A stretch of 33,281 nucleotides of DNA from an uncultured Eubacteriales bacterium (GTDB taxonomy: Bacteria > Bacillota > Clostridia > Oscillospirales > Oscillospiraceae): NCBI GenBank assembly GCA_900555665.1, contig USLX01000005.1, positions 1 to 33,281 on the forward strand, written 5' to 3'. Under the pieces are notes generated by a model. The model saw nothing but the letters and a program-made list of their open reading frames with translations, did no database searches and was not told the DNA's origin. This document shows, piece by piece, positions 1-7,359 of the stretch. Each line of letters opens with the position of its first letter. The first letter of the stretch is position 1. A program made the translations under genes and the position numbers.

Positions 1-108
1 CAAGACATTTTTTCGCAGGAATACTGACGTATTTCAAGGAAAAATGACGCGGCGCGGCGTGAAAAGGCCCGCTGTCCGGGTGCGTCGGGAGTTTTCAGAT
101 ACACCCTA
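1..108 (-). repeat. Dispersed intergenic repeat, left copy (cut by window edge)
   Basis: Read on the minus strand, this stretch begins with TAGGGTGTATCTGAAA (93-108). It continues through a CACCCGG...CAGCGGG...CCTTTTCACGCCGCGCC core and a CATTTTTCC stretch. The same 16 bases, followed by a clearly related core, occur on the plus strand at 33223-33281. The two copies are therefore inverted relative to each other, with their TAGGG ends facing inward. No reading frame or ribosome binding site fits it. It looks like a family of dispersed non-coding repeats; function unknown. Confidence 0.7.
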
Positions 109-164
109 GCGAAACCGCGGGGCCATCCGGCTGCATCCTGCAGCTCCTACCGCCCCGCCCACTG

Positions 165-228
165 CCAATATATACCCGGATGTATGGCCCGGGCGTTTCT
201 ACCGCGGCGCCGAAGCTGCGTCTATTGG
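165..228 (+). promoter_or_regulatory. Purine riboswitch aptamer, guanine/xanthine type
   Basis: The three-way-junction architecture of the purine riboswitch is visible. P1 pairs CCAATA (165-170) with TATTGG (223-228). P2 is CCCGG/CCGGG around a loop containing TATGG. The conserved core GTTTCTACC lies at 192-203, and P3 is GCGGC/GCTGC around a CCGAA loop. The J3/1 segment reads GTCTATTGG, so the specificity base (C74 in Bacillus subtilis xpt numbering) is C222. C at this position is known to select guanine over adenine. It lies 98 bases before xpt and is followed by a terminator, as expected for ligand-induced premature termination. No convincing sigma-A promoter could be picked out in 109-164. 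Confidence 0.88.
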
Positions 229-272
229 AACACCGCCGCTCAGGGGGATCGCCGTCCCCTTGAGGGGCTTTT

Positions 273-305
273 GGCAGTAAGTCTTCCGGCTTGCTGCCGC
301 TTTTT
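273..305 (+). terminator. Riboswitch expression-platform terminator
   Basis: GGCAGTAAG (273-281) pairs with CTTGCTGCC (290-298), a 9-bp stem with one U-G wobble, followed by a T-run at 301-305. It ends 20 bases before the xpt start codon, so it sits between aptamer and gene. A second, weaker structure lies just upstream: CAGGGGGA (241-248) with TCCCCTTG (255-262). The CCCC of that structure could instead pair with GGGG at 264-267. These alternatives are plausible anti-terminator elements, but the switching pairs are inferred. Confidence 0.75.
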
Positions 306-325
306 ATTCTGTAGGGAGGTACGTT

Positions 326-904
326 ATGCAGGAACTCAAAGAGCGCATCCAGAAAGAGGGCAAGGTGCTGCCCGGAAATATCGTCAAGGTCGACGGATTT
401 TTAAACCATCGCGTCGACTGCCAGCTCATGGGCCGTATGGCCGATGAATTTGCCCGCATCTTCGACATCAGCAAGGTCGATGTCATCCTCACCGCCGAGG
501 CCAGCGGCATCGCGCTCGCCGCGGTGTGCGCCTTCAAATACGGCATCCCCATGGTCTACGCCAAAAAAGCCAAAAGCGACAACATCGAAGGCGGCCTCTA
601 TAAATCCGAGGTCTACTCCTACACCTATAAAAAGAAAGTCACCCAGATTCTCTCCAAAGAATGGCTGACCAGCCAGAATCACGTCCTCATCCTCGATGAC
701 TTCATGGCCAACGGCGAGGCAGTGCGCGGCCTGTGCGACCTCGTTTCGCAGGCAGGCGCAGAGCTTGTCGGCGTCGGCATCGCCATCGAAAAGGGCTTCC
801 AGGGCGGCGGCGACCGGCTGCGCGGCATGGGCCTGAACTATCACGCACTGGCCGTCATCGAAAAGGCCGACGAAAACGGCATCATCTTCCGCGAAGAGGG
901 TTAA
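326..904 (+). CDS. xpt: Xanthine phosphoribosyltransferase
   Basis: The 192-residue protein matches type I Xpt in length and sequence. It converts xanthine (and, more weakly, guanine) plus PRPP to the nucleotide in cytoplasmic purine salvage. The PRPP-binding loop is VLILDDFMANGEA at residues 120-132, with the paired acidic residues of this enzyme class. The N-terminal LKERI..EG.VLPGNIVKVDGFLNHRVD region is typical of the family. The ATG at 326 is preceded by GGGAGG at suitable spacing. The gene is the first downstream of the guanine-type riboswitch, and a GMP synthetase gene follows after 65 bases. The pair should therefore be repressed together when guanine is plentiful. Confidence 0.95.
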   Translation: MQELKERIQKEGKVLPGNIVKVDGFLNHRVDCQLMGRMADEFARIFDISKVDVILTAEASGIALAAVCAFKYGIPMVYAKKAKSDNIEGGLYKSEVYSYTYKKKVTQILSKEWLTSQNHVLILDDFMANGEAVRGLCDLVSQAGAELVGVGIAIEKGFQGGGDRLRGMGLNYHALAVIEKADENGIIFREEG

Positions 905-969
905 GCGGAGCGCCGTTCCAACTTTTTTGCATCACAAAGTTCGAGGTTTTTCTGATTTCAGGAGGTATT

Positions 970-1947
970 ATGAACAACAAACGTCCAGAATCCATGCAGC
1001 GCATCACCACGCCGGAGCTTGCCCAGGCGTTTATTGACGAGCAGCTTGCCGCGCTCCGCGCCCAGATTGGCGACCGCAGCGTCCTGCTCGCCCTTTCCGG
1101 CGGTGTCGACAGCTCCGTCGTCGCGGCCCTGCTCATCAAGGCCATCGGCCGCCAGCTCGTCTGCGTCCATGTCAACCACGGTCTGCTCCGCAAGGGCGAG
1201 CCGGAACAGGTTATCAAGGTTTTCCGTGAAGAGCTCGGCGCGAACCTCATCTATGTAGACGCGGTCGACCGCTTCCTCGACAAGCTGGCCGGCGTGGCCG
1301 ACCCGGAGACGAAGCGCAAGATCATCGGCAAGGAATTCATCGACGTCTTCGCCGAAGAGGCCAAGAAGCTCAACGGCATCGACTTCCTCGCCCAGGGCAC
1401 CATCTACCCCGACATTCTCGAGTCCGGCCCCATCAAGAGTCACCACAACGTCGGCGGCCTGCCCGAAGACCTGCACTTCGAGCTCGTCGAGCCGATCAAG
1501 TTCCTGTATAAAGACGAGGTCCGCGTCGTCGGCAAGGCGCTCGGCCTGCCCGACAATATGGTCTTCCGTCAGCCCTTCCCCGGCCCCGGCCTCGGCGTCC
1601 GCTGCGTCGGTGCCATCACGCGCGACCGGCTCGAGGCCGTCCGCGAGTCCGACGCCATCCTCCGCGAGGAGTTCGCCAAGAACGGCCTTGAGGGCAAGGT
1701 CTGGCAGTATTTTACGATTGTTCCCGATTTCAAGTCCACCGGCGTGACCAACGGCCAGCGCACCTACGACTGGCCCGTCGTCATCCGTGCGGTCAATACC
1801 GTCGATGCCGTCACAGCCGACGTCGCCGAGCTGAGCTTCAAGATGATGCAGTATATCGTCGACCGCATCACCCACGAAGTCCCCGGCGTCAACCGCGTCC
1901 TCTGGGACCTCACCCCCAAGCCCACCGGCACCATCGAATGGGAGTAA
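970..1947 (+). CDS. guaA: GMP synthetase ATP-PPase subunit, glutaminase domain absent
   Basis: The 325-residue protein covers only the synthetase half of GMP synthase, which converts XMP, ATP and ammonia to GMP. The PP-loop LSGGVDSS is at about residues 42-49. The dimerisation domain follows, with the PFPGPGLGVRC motif and the C-terminal PKPTGTIEWE tail. The usual bacterial GuaA is about 510-525 residues and starts with a class I glutamine amidotransferase domain that is missing here. An open frame runs upstream of the ATG, but it overlaps xpt out of frame and shows no amidotransferase motifs. GGAGG at 961-965 fixes the start at 970. The arrangement resembles the two-subunit GMP synthases best known from archaea. 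A separate glutaminase partner is not in this window, so it is either encoded elsewhere or the enzyme uses free ammonia. Confidence 0.93.
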   Translation: MNNKRPESMQRITTPELAQAFIDEQLAALRAQIGDRSVLLALSGGVDSSVVAALLIKAIGRQLVCVHVNHGLLRKGEPEQVIKVFREELGANLIYVDAVDRFLDKLAGVADPETKRKIIGKEFIDVFAEEAKKLNGIDFLAQGTIYPDILESGPIKSHHNVGGLPEDLHFELVEPIKFLYKDEVRVVGKALGLPDNMVFRQPFPGPGLGVRCVGAITRDRLEAVRESDAILREEFAKNGLEGKVWQYFTIVPDFKSTGVTNGQRTYDWPVVIRAVNTVDAVTADVAELSFKMMQYIVDRITHEVPGVNRVLWDLTPKPTGTIEWE

Positions 1948-1984
1948 CATCCCACCCGCATTCGATCTTTCCCGACTCAAAAAA

Positions 1985-2018
1985 GCGTGCGCTGATTTTC
2001 ACTCAGCACACGCTTTTT
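1985..2018. terminator. Terminator after xpt-guaA
   Basis: GCGTGCGCTGA (1985-1995) pairs with TCAGCACACGC (2003-2013), an 11-bp stem with one C-A mismatch. It is followed by TTTTT and preceded by a run of A, so it could work in both directions. It closes the purine operon 37 bases after the guaA stop codon. Confidence 0.85.
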
Positions 2019-2054
2019 CGCCTTTTCCCCCAGCGGCCGTATTTCTCTCCCCCC

Positions 2055-2084
2055 TTGCCCACACACCGCGTTTTGTGCTATCAT
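2055..2084 (+). promoter_or_regulatory. Promoter for the PPC/DUF296 gene
   Basis: TTGCCC (2055-2060) and TATCAT (2079-2084) are separated by 18 bases. A TGC extended -10 element lies directly before the -10. The position, about 50 bases before the chosen start codon and just past the preceding terminator, supports an independent transcript. Confidence 0.55.
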
Positions 2085-2135
2085 CGTATGATCATCCACC
2101 ATCCATTCTGCCCCTCAGAAAGGAGTCCTTTGACC

Positions 2136-2558
2136 ATGGAATACCGCAGATTTCAAAATACCTTCGTTGTCCGGATCGACAAGGGCGAAGAAATTGTCTC
2201 CTCGCTGCTCACGCTCGCCGCACAGGAGCGAATTGGCCTTGCCGGCGTACAGGCGCTCGGCGCAATCCACGACTTCACCGTCGGCGTGCTGGACACCGCC
2301 TCCAAACAGTTCCGTCCCAATACCTTCACCGGCGACCACGAGATCGTCTCTCTGACCGGCACCCTCACCACCAAAGACGGCGCCCCCTATTGCCACCTGC
2401 ACCTTGCTGCCGGCAATTCCAAAGGGGAGGTTTTCGGTGGCCATCTCGTCCGCGCCGTCGTCAGCGCCACCTGTGAGCTGCTCCTCACCTGTCTCGACGG
2501 TACGGTCGAGCGACGCTTCGACGAAGCCACCGGCCTGAATCTCTTTCACTTCCTCTAA
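2136..2558 (+). CDS. PPC/DUF296 domain protein
   Basis: The 140-residue protein is a stand-alone PPC (plant and prokaryote conserved, DUF296) domain. Matching features are the GLAGVQALGAIHDFTVG segment (about 34-50), the His-containing CHLHLAAG segment (about 86-93) and the GGHL motif (101-104). In solved members the conserved histidines bind a metal ion and the protein forms trimers; the bacterial role is not established. The frame is open further upstream, but the ATG at 2136 has AAAGGAG nearby and yields the normal domain length. It has its own promoter and is followed by an AT-rich hairpin cluster and a terminator, so it appears monocistronic. The genomic context does not suggest a substrate. 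Confidence 0.85.
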   Translation: MEYRRFQNTFVVRIDKGEEIVSSLLTLAAQERIGLAGVQALGAIHDFTVGVLDTASKQFRPNTFTGDHEIVSLTGTLTTKDGAPYCHLHLAAGNSKGEVFGGHLVRAVVSATCELLLTCLDGTVERRFDEATGLNLFHFL

Positions 2559-2564
2559 TACTAT

Positions 2565-2711
2565 TTTCTGATTCAATTCTTTCATCAGAAAGGTTTCGCC
2601 TTTGGCGTAACCGATTCCGTGATTTTGATAAAATCACGGAATCTCGTCTCATAATGATCTTCCTATTAAAAACTTCCATTCCATGAATGAAAGTTTTTAA
2701 TTGAATATCAG
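2565..2711. repeat. Cluster of abutting hairpins with subterminal inverted repeat (possible MITE or structured RNA)
   Basis: Three hairpins follow each other without a spacer. The first is TTTCTGAT/ATCAGAAA (2565-2591). The second is GGTT-CGCC/GGCG-AACC (2592-2612). The third is a perfect 14-bp stem with a 3-base loop (2613-2643). A fourth stem of about 17 bp with one mismatch lies at 2665-2701. The ends carry CTGATTCAAT (2568-2577) and ATTGAATATCAG (2700-2711), an imperfect inverted repeat that could close the whole unit. The stretch is much richer in A+T than its surroundings and has no credible reading frame. It could be a small mobile element, a structured 3' region or a non-coding RNA. 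No clear target-site duplication was found. Confidence 0.6.
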
Positions 2712-2728
2712 TATAAAATGCACAAAAC

Positions 2729-2760
2729 GTGCGGGCCAAAAAACGGCCCGCACATTTTTT
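2729..2760. terminator. Bidirectional terminator between convergent genes
   Basis: GTGCGGGCC (2729-2737) pairs perfectly with GGCCCGCAC (2745-2753) around an AAAAAAC loop, followed by TTTTTT at 2755-2760. It terminates plus-strand transcription from the PPC gene. On the minus strand the following bases are also T-rich, so it can serve the GH2 gene that ends at 2759. Confidence 0.85.
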
Positions 2761-4474
2761 ATCTCATCTTCAGCCGTGCATTGCTCTCCCGCACGGCGCC
2801 GCGTAGCTTTACAACCTTCCGGTCATACGTCACCAGCCCGTTGACCTCGTCCTCCACATCGGATAGCTGCGTATACACGCACGCGGCCAGCCCCCGCTCC
2901 TTTGCCGGCAGAATCTGCCCCTCAAAGAGCCGTTCATAGGCCGCCTCCAGCGCCTCCGCCGACTTGTAGCCGCGATAGCCAAAGTTCTTCCCATTCCAGG
3001 TGTGGCCCTCCACCGGCAGATTGTATCCGCCGAATTCCGACAGCACCACGGCCCGCCCCCGCCGGTCCGGGCGGAAGCGATACTTGTAAAAATACACATG
3101 CAAGCTCTGCACATCGCCGATTCCCTGATCGTGCCATCCGCTGGCGTGATCCACCGTCCGCGTCCCGTCGAGCGCGCGGATCTGCCGCACCGCCTCCGCC
3201 GCGTCAAACTGTCCCCAGCCCTCGTTAAACGGCACCCATTGCACGATGCACGGGCAGTTTGCCAGCTGCCCTACCAGCTCCCGGAGCGTCTGGCCATATT
3301 CCGCCCGCCCCGCCGCGTCCGTCCGTGCAAAACGCCGGTAATCGTCGTCCTTCCGGTGCCGCCCGGTCAAAAGCGGCGCGGAAATCGTCATCATCCGATA
3401 CGCTCCGCCTCCGTTCGGCACATCCTGCCAAACCAGCATTCCAAGCCGGTCGCAGTGATAATACCACCGCATCGGCTCCACTTTGATATGCTTGCGCAGC
3501 AGGTTAAATCCGAGATCCTTCATCGTCTGAATATCCCAGACCAGCGCCTCGTCGCTCGGCGCGGTGTAAAGCCCATCCGGCCAATATCCCTGGTCGAGTA
3601 CGCCGGTCTGAAATACCGGCTTCCCGTTGAGCAGCAGACAGGGCCGCCCCTCCGCGTCCCGCCCCACACCGACGTCGCGCAGCGCAAAATAGCTCTCCAC
3701 GCGATCCTCGCCCAGCTCGGCGGAAAACGCATAGAGCTTCGGCGTCTCCGGCGTCCAGAGTTCCGGCCGCTCCACGCGGATCACGGCCTCCCGGTTCGTA
3801 AACGCCCCGATCCGCCGCCCCGCAAAATGGAGATAACAGGCCCGATTTACCTCCGCCTCCACCACAACGCGCACGCATCCGCCCGCCGCGTCCGGCGTGA
3901 TCCGCAGCCCGGAGATATAGGCCTCCGGCACCCACTCCATCCATACCGTCTGCCAGATTCCGCTCTGCGGCGTATACCAGATGCCGCCGCGCTTCGTCTT
4001 CTGCTTGCCGCGGCAATATTCGTTCGTGTCCGTCCCGTCGCGCACCGCCACGGTCAGCACCGACGGCGCATCCGTTAAAAAATCCGTCAGCTCCACCGTA
4101 AACGCCGTATACCCGCCAAGATGTTCCCCGGCAATCCTTCCGTTTACATAAATCTTTGCCTCCTGATCCACCGCCCCGAAGTGCAGCAGCAGCCGCTGCC
4201 CCTCGCGCCGCGTCTCGGCAATCTCGCGCCGATACCAGAGAACCTGCCCCGGCTCCAGTGTCCGCCGCACACCCGACAGCGGTGCCTCCGGTGAAAACGG
4301 CACCAGGATCTTCCCATCCCATCCCTCCGGCGCCGTCTCCGCCGCCGTGATGGCATAGTCCCAGCACCCATTTAAGTTGACATAACTTTCCCGCACCATC
4401 TGCGGCCTCGGATACTCCCGCAAGACCTGCTCCTCCCGCAGCGCCTCGCCCCAAACGGTCTTCAGCTCCGGCAT
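2759..4474 (-). CDS. Glycoside hydrolase family 2 protein (beta-galactosidase-like)
   Basis: The 571-residue protein has the GH2 layout: an N-terminal sugar-binding jelly-roll (about 25-180), an immunoglobulin-like domain (about 185-270) and a TIM barrel. The acid/base glutamate is E418 in VPFNEGWGQF and the nucleophile is E480 in VLSEFGGYN. RGGIWYTPQSGIWQTVW (about 162-178) is typical of the sugar-binding domain. It is shorter than LacZ and has no signal peptide, so it probably acts inside the cell on imported oligosaccharides or glycosides. The NGK near residue 494 is too close to the nucleophile to be the NxK carboxylate-binding motif of beta-glucuronidases, so glucuronidase activity is not supported. 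The ATG at 4474 follows AGGAGG and lies inside the end of the MFS gene (13-base overlap), which points to coupled translation. Substrate unknown. Confidence 0.9.
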   Translation of the reverse strand: MPELKTVWGEALREEQVLREYPRPQMVRESYVNLNGCWDYAITAAETAPEGWDGKILVPFSPEAPLSGVRRTLEPGQVLWYRREIAETRREGQRLLLHFGAVDQEAKIYVNGRIAGEHLGGYTAFTVELTDFLTDAPSVLTVAVRDGTDTNEYCRGKQKTKRGGIWYTPQSGIWQTVWMEWVPEAYISGLRITPDAAGGCVRVVVEAEVNRACYLHFAGRRIGAFTNREAVIRVERPELWTPETPKLYAFSAELGEDRVESYFALRDVGVGRDAEGRPCLLLNGKPVFQTGVLDQGYWPDGLYTAPSDEALVWDIQTMKDLGFNLLRKHIKVEPMRWYYHCDRLGMLVWQDVPNGGGAYRMMTISAPLLTGRHRKDDDYRRFARTDAAGRAEYGQTLRELVGQLANCPCIVQWVPFNEGWGQFDAAEAVRQIRALDGTRTVDHASGWHDQGIGDVQSLHVYFYKYRFRPDRRGRAVVLSEFGGYNLPVEGHTWNGKNFGYRGYKSAEALEAAYERLFEGQILPAKERGLAACVYTQLSDVEDEVNGLVTYDRKVVKLRGAVRESNARLKMR

Positions 4475-5742
4475 TGTTTCTCCTCCTGTCTTTTCAGCGC
4501 AAACACAAACGGGATCAGCAAAATCAGTACCCCGGCCGCCGCCAGAAAAATCCCCGGCGTCGGCACGGTCTTCACCTGTCCCAGCTCCACATAGGTGCTC
4601 TCCGAGCCCCGGATGACCGCCGCGCCCAGCGCGGGCCCCAGAATCATCGGCAGCAGCACTCCAAAGATCATCCGGATCCCCTGGAAATGCCCCGCCTTGC
4701 CCGCGGGCGTCCGGTCGCGGATCTCTCCCGAGAGCGCCGCCGTCACCAGCATATATCCGCTCATCATCACACACCCGGCCAAAATGACCGCAAGCATGCC
4801 CCGCGCAAAATACATCCCGAGCAGCCCTGCAAGCATCACGCCGGCCGCCGGCAGCGTAAACCGCAGCGGCCCGACCCGGTCAATGACCCGCCCAAACCCA
4901 ACGCTCACCACCGATGCCGCGATCAAAACCACGCCCAGCACCAGGGCATAGCCCTCAATCTTCAAATAGTTCTGCAGATAGATGATGAGATATGGAAAAA
5001 ACGTCTGTACCGCCACGGAAAATACGCAAAATGCCGCCAGCGCCAGATACAGCGCCGGATTTTCCCGTACCACGTCCGGCCGCAGCCCATAGACAAGATT
5101 CCGGAAATACGGCTCCCGCCCCGGCGCCCGTTTCGGCTCCCGGATGAGGACACACCCGATCAGCCCCGTCAGCGTCACCAGCCCGCCGAAGATCGCAAAA
5201 AACTTCCGCCACTGCCCTCGCTGCGTCATCCCATCGAACGCGCCGAAGATCACCAGCATCGACAGCAGCGGCAGCACCGCCAACACACCCTCGGTCTTTC
5301 CCCGGTTGTCCTCGGAGATGTTGTCCGTGATGTAGGCATTGAAGGCCGCGTCGTTCGCGGTCGACCCGAAAAAGGTCATCACGCAGTCCAGCACCACGAC
5401 CATCATCGCCGCCGCGCCCACCGCGTTGGCCGGAAACAGCTTTGCCGCATTCTCCACTGTTACAAAGCCAAAGGCCGCCGTGCTCGCGCCCCAGAGCAGA
5501 TATCCTCCGCAGATGAACACCTTCCGCCTGCCCGCCCGGTCAGACAGTGCCCCCATCAGCAGCGTCGTGAGCGTCGCCGCCGCGGCGCTCCAGCCAACCA
5601 TCGCCGAGATATACCCAGGATCGGTCGAAATGGTGTTGTAGAGAAACACGTTGAAATACATATTCTCGATCGTCCAGGCAAACTGCCCCACCAGCCCAAT
5701 CAAAATCAGCGTGGCCCACATCCGCGCGGAGATTTTCTTCAT
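4462..5742 (-). CDS. MFS transporter, probably for a sugar or glycoside
   Basis: The 426-residue protein is almost entirely hydrophobic, with about 12 predicted membrane segments. The canonical MFS motif A, GALSDRAGRRK, lies between the second and third segments (residues 64-74). The ATG at 5742 was chosen over one 11 codons upstream because AAGGAG lies about 9 bases before it. The frame overlaps the start of the downstream GH2 gene by 13 bases, so the two are co-transcribed and probably act together. The transporter would bring a glycoside into the cytoplasm for the hydrolase. The exact substrate and coupling ion cannot be read from the sequence. The short leader carries an extended -10 promoter downstream of the terminator of the neighbouring operon. 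Confidence 0.88.
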   Translation of the reverse strand: MKKISARMWATLILIGLVGQFAWTIENMYFNVFLYNTISTDPGYISAMVGWSAAAATLTTLLMGALSDRAGRRKVFICGGYLLWGASTAAFGFVTVENAAKLFPANAVGAAAMMVVVLDCVMTFFGSTANDAAFNAYITDNISEDNRGKTEGVLAVLPLLSMLVIFGAFDGMTQRGQWRKFFAIFGGLVTLTGLIGCVLIREPKRAPGREPYFRNLVYGLRPDVVRENPALYLALAAFCVFSVAVQTFFPYLIIYLQNYLKIEGYALVLGVVLIAASVVSVGFGRVIDRVGPLRFTLPAAGVMLAGLLGMYFARGMLAVILAGCVMMSGYMLVTAALSGEIRDRTPAGKAGHFQGIRMIFGVLLPMILGPALGAAVIRGSESTYVELGQVKTVPTPGIFLAAAGVLILLIPFVFALKRQEEKQCRS

Positions 5743-5773
5743 TGCCCTCTCTCCTTTTCCTGATTCTGTCCCC

Positions 5774-5782
5774 ATTTTACCA
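5774..5782 (-). promoter_or_regulatory. Extended -10 promoter for the MFS-GH2 pair
   Basis: On the minus strand the sequence reads TGGTAAAAT, an extended -10 element, 31 bases before the MFS start codon. No good -35 hexamer lies 16-18 bases upstream. It sits past the terminator of the aminotransferase operon, consistent with separate initiation. Confidence 0.4.
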
Positions 5783-5814
5783 CACCTGGCCGCAAAACGC
5801 CAGAAAAAGCCAAC

Positions 5815-5851
5815 CCAAAAAAGCGAAAGGAGGCTCCCGCCCCCTTTCGCT
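5815..5851 (-). terminator. Terminator of the TetR-kinase-aldolase-aminotransferase operon
   Basis: On the minus strand AGCGAAAGG pairs with CCTTTCGCT (5822-5830 with 5843-5851), with further G-C pairs toward the loop, followed by TTTTTT. It lies 15 bases beyond the aminotransferase stop codon. Confidence 0.8.
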
Positions 5852-5865
5852 CTACTGCAGACGCT

Positions 5866-7359
5866 TTACAGCATTCCCTTGTTGGTCTTCCGAACATGCC
5901 GGAACACCTCTTCAAAGCGCTCCAGCGCCTCGTCGATAATCTCCGGCGTGTCAGCCATGGACGTATACATCCGGCTCCCGGCCAACGTCACGATGCCGTT
6001 GGCCATATACGCCGCGCCCATGCGCTCCATCGAGTCCTTGCGGACATACATCATATCCTTGTGCTTGAGCAGCCCCATCGCCGACTTTGCAAACGACATC
6101 GACGAGAAATCAAAGCTCATCGCACCCGTGCATTCCAGATGCACGATCGACCCCTGGTTGTACGCCACAAACGGCAGCCCATACTGTTCGAGCAGTCCCT
6201 TCAGTCCGTCGCAGAGCCGGTCGCCCATCCGCCCCGCAATCTCGCAGGCGTTCGTGCGTTCAATTTCGCGGATCGCCGTGTAGCCTGCGAGGCAGGACAG
6301 CGGGTTCGCCGCCAGTGTTCCGCCGACATAGGCGCGGTGCTTGCCCGTGGCGAGGCCCGCCGCCATCAGCTGCGCGTATTCCTTCTTGCCTCCGACGCCG
6401 CCGGCCGCCGGATAACCGCCCGCGACGATCTTGCCGAATACCGTAAGATCCGGCACCACGCCGAAATATCCCTGCGCACCCGAAAGCGCCACGCGGAATC
6501 CCGTCACAACCTCGTCAAAAATCATCAGCGCACCATACTTGTCGCAGAGCGCCCGCACGCCCGCATTATAATCATGTGCCACCGGCCGCGTTCCGCTCTC
6601 GGGCCCCACCGGCTCCACGAGCACTGCTGCCGTCCCGCCGAGGAGCTTGTTGCGCTTTAACATCTCCTCGAGCATGGTAAGGTCATTCGGCCGAACCTCG
6701 TCCGTCGCCCCATAGCACCCGCCCGGAATCCCGTGGGACTCCAGCAGCGCCCGGCTGCCCGGAATTTTCAGCCCATAAACCATCTGATCCGACCATCCGT
6801 GATACGCCCCGCCGATCTTGATGATCCGTTTCTTCCCCGTCGCGATCCGCGCAATGCGCAGCGACGCCATCACGGCCTCCGTGCCGCTGCCGAGCATGCG
6901 GAACATCTCCACGTTCGGCATGTGCCGGTTGATTTCCCGCGCGATCATCAGCTCCGCCTCGTGCAGCAAGCCCGTCACCGGCCCGCACTCATTCAGCAGC
7001 CCGATCACCGCCTCCCGGATCACCGGGTAGTTGCTGCCAAGGATCGTCGGCCCGCCGGCCTGCAGGAAGTCGATGTAGCGGTTCCCGTCCTTGTCGTAGA
7101 GATACGCGCCGTCGGCGCGCGCCATGCACATCGGAAACGGCTTGTTAAACGCCAGATTGTGCTGCACACCCCCCGGAATATACTCCTTCGCCTCTTCATA
7201 AACCGCCTTCGATCCCTTGCACTTCTCCTCAAAGTAGGGCAGCACGGTTTCCTCATAATATTCATCCGAAACCTCCCAGATGGGCTGTCCCGTCAGATTC
7301 TTCAATCTCGCATTGATCTCGTTGGGGTCGTCCCAACGGCTGATACCGCAGTTTGTCAT
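5866..7359 (-). CDS. Class III PLP-dependent aminotransferase / glutamate-1-semialdehyde aminomutase-like
   Basis: The 497-residue protein is a fold-type I, class III PLP enzyme. The cofactor-phosphate motif GSGTEA is at 158-163. The PLP-contacting aspartate is D282 in IFDEVVTGFR, and the Schiff-base lysine is K310 in LTVFGKIVAGGYP. It most resembles the HemL-like branch, but it is longer than HemL (about 430) because of an N-terminal extension of about 50 residues. Nearby genes are catabolic and no tetrapyrrole genes are present, so a haem role is unlikely. A transaminase or aminomutase acting on an aldehyde or amino-sugar intermediate of this operon fits better; the substrate is unknown. 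The ATG at 7359 follows AAGGAG and overlaps the stop codon of the GtrA gene in an ATGA junction. It is the last gene of the operon. Confidence 0.85.
   Translation of the reverse strand: MTNCGISRWDDPNEINARLKNLTGQPIWEVSDEYYEETVLPYFEEKCKGSKAVYEEAKEYIPGGVQHNLAFNKPFPMCMARADGAYLYDKDGNRYIDFLQAGGPTILGSNYPVIREAVIGLLNECGPVTGLLHEAELMIAREINRHMPNVEMFRMLGSGTEAVMASLRIARIATGKKRIIKIGGAYHGWSDQMVYGLKIPGSRALLESHGIPGGCYGATDEVRPNDLTMLEEMLKRNKLLGGTAAVLVEPVGPESGTRPVAHDYNAGVRALCDKYGALMIFDEVVTGFRVALSGAQGYFGVVPDLTVFGKIVAGGYPAAGGVGGKKEYAQLMAAGLATGKHRAYVGGTLAANPLSCLAGYTAIREIERTNACEIAGRMGDRLCDGLKGLLEQYGLPFVAYNQGSIVHLECTGAMSFDFSSMSFAKSAMGLLKHKDMMYVRKDSMERMGAAYMANGIVTLAGSRMYTSMADTPEIIDEALERFEEVFRHVRKTNKGML

Noticed and set aside
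733..969. Upstream extension of the guaA frame that might hold a missing amidotransferase domain
   Set aside because: It overlaps xpt out of frame, is Arg-rich and has no Cys-His-Glu triad motifs. The GGAGG at 961-965 marks the true start at 970.
3002..4078. A 358-codon plus-strand frame opposite the GH2 gene, and a similar 429-codon frame at 4474-5763 opposite the MFS gene
   Set aside because: Both are Arg/Pro/His-rich shadows of well-supported minus-strand genes and lack start signals.
2759..4474. GH2 enzyme considered as a beta-glucuronidase because of an NGK near residue 494
   Set aside because: The triplet is only about 14 residues past the nucleophile, whereas the glucuronidase NxK lies about 60 residues beyond it.
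5866..7359. Aminotransferase considered as housekeeping HemL of tetrapyrrole synthesis
   Set aside because: It is about 65 residues longer, has an extra N-terminal segment and sits in a sugar-kinase/aldolase operon without other hem genes.
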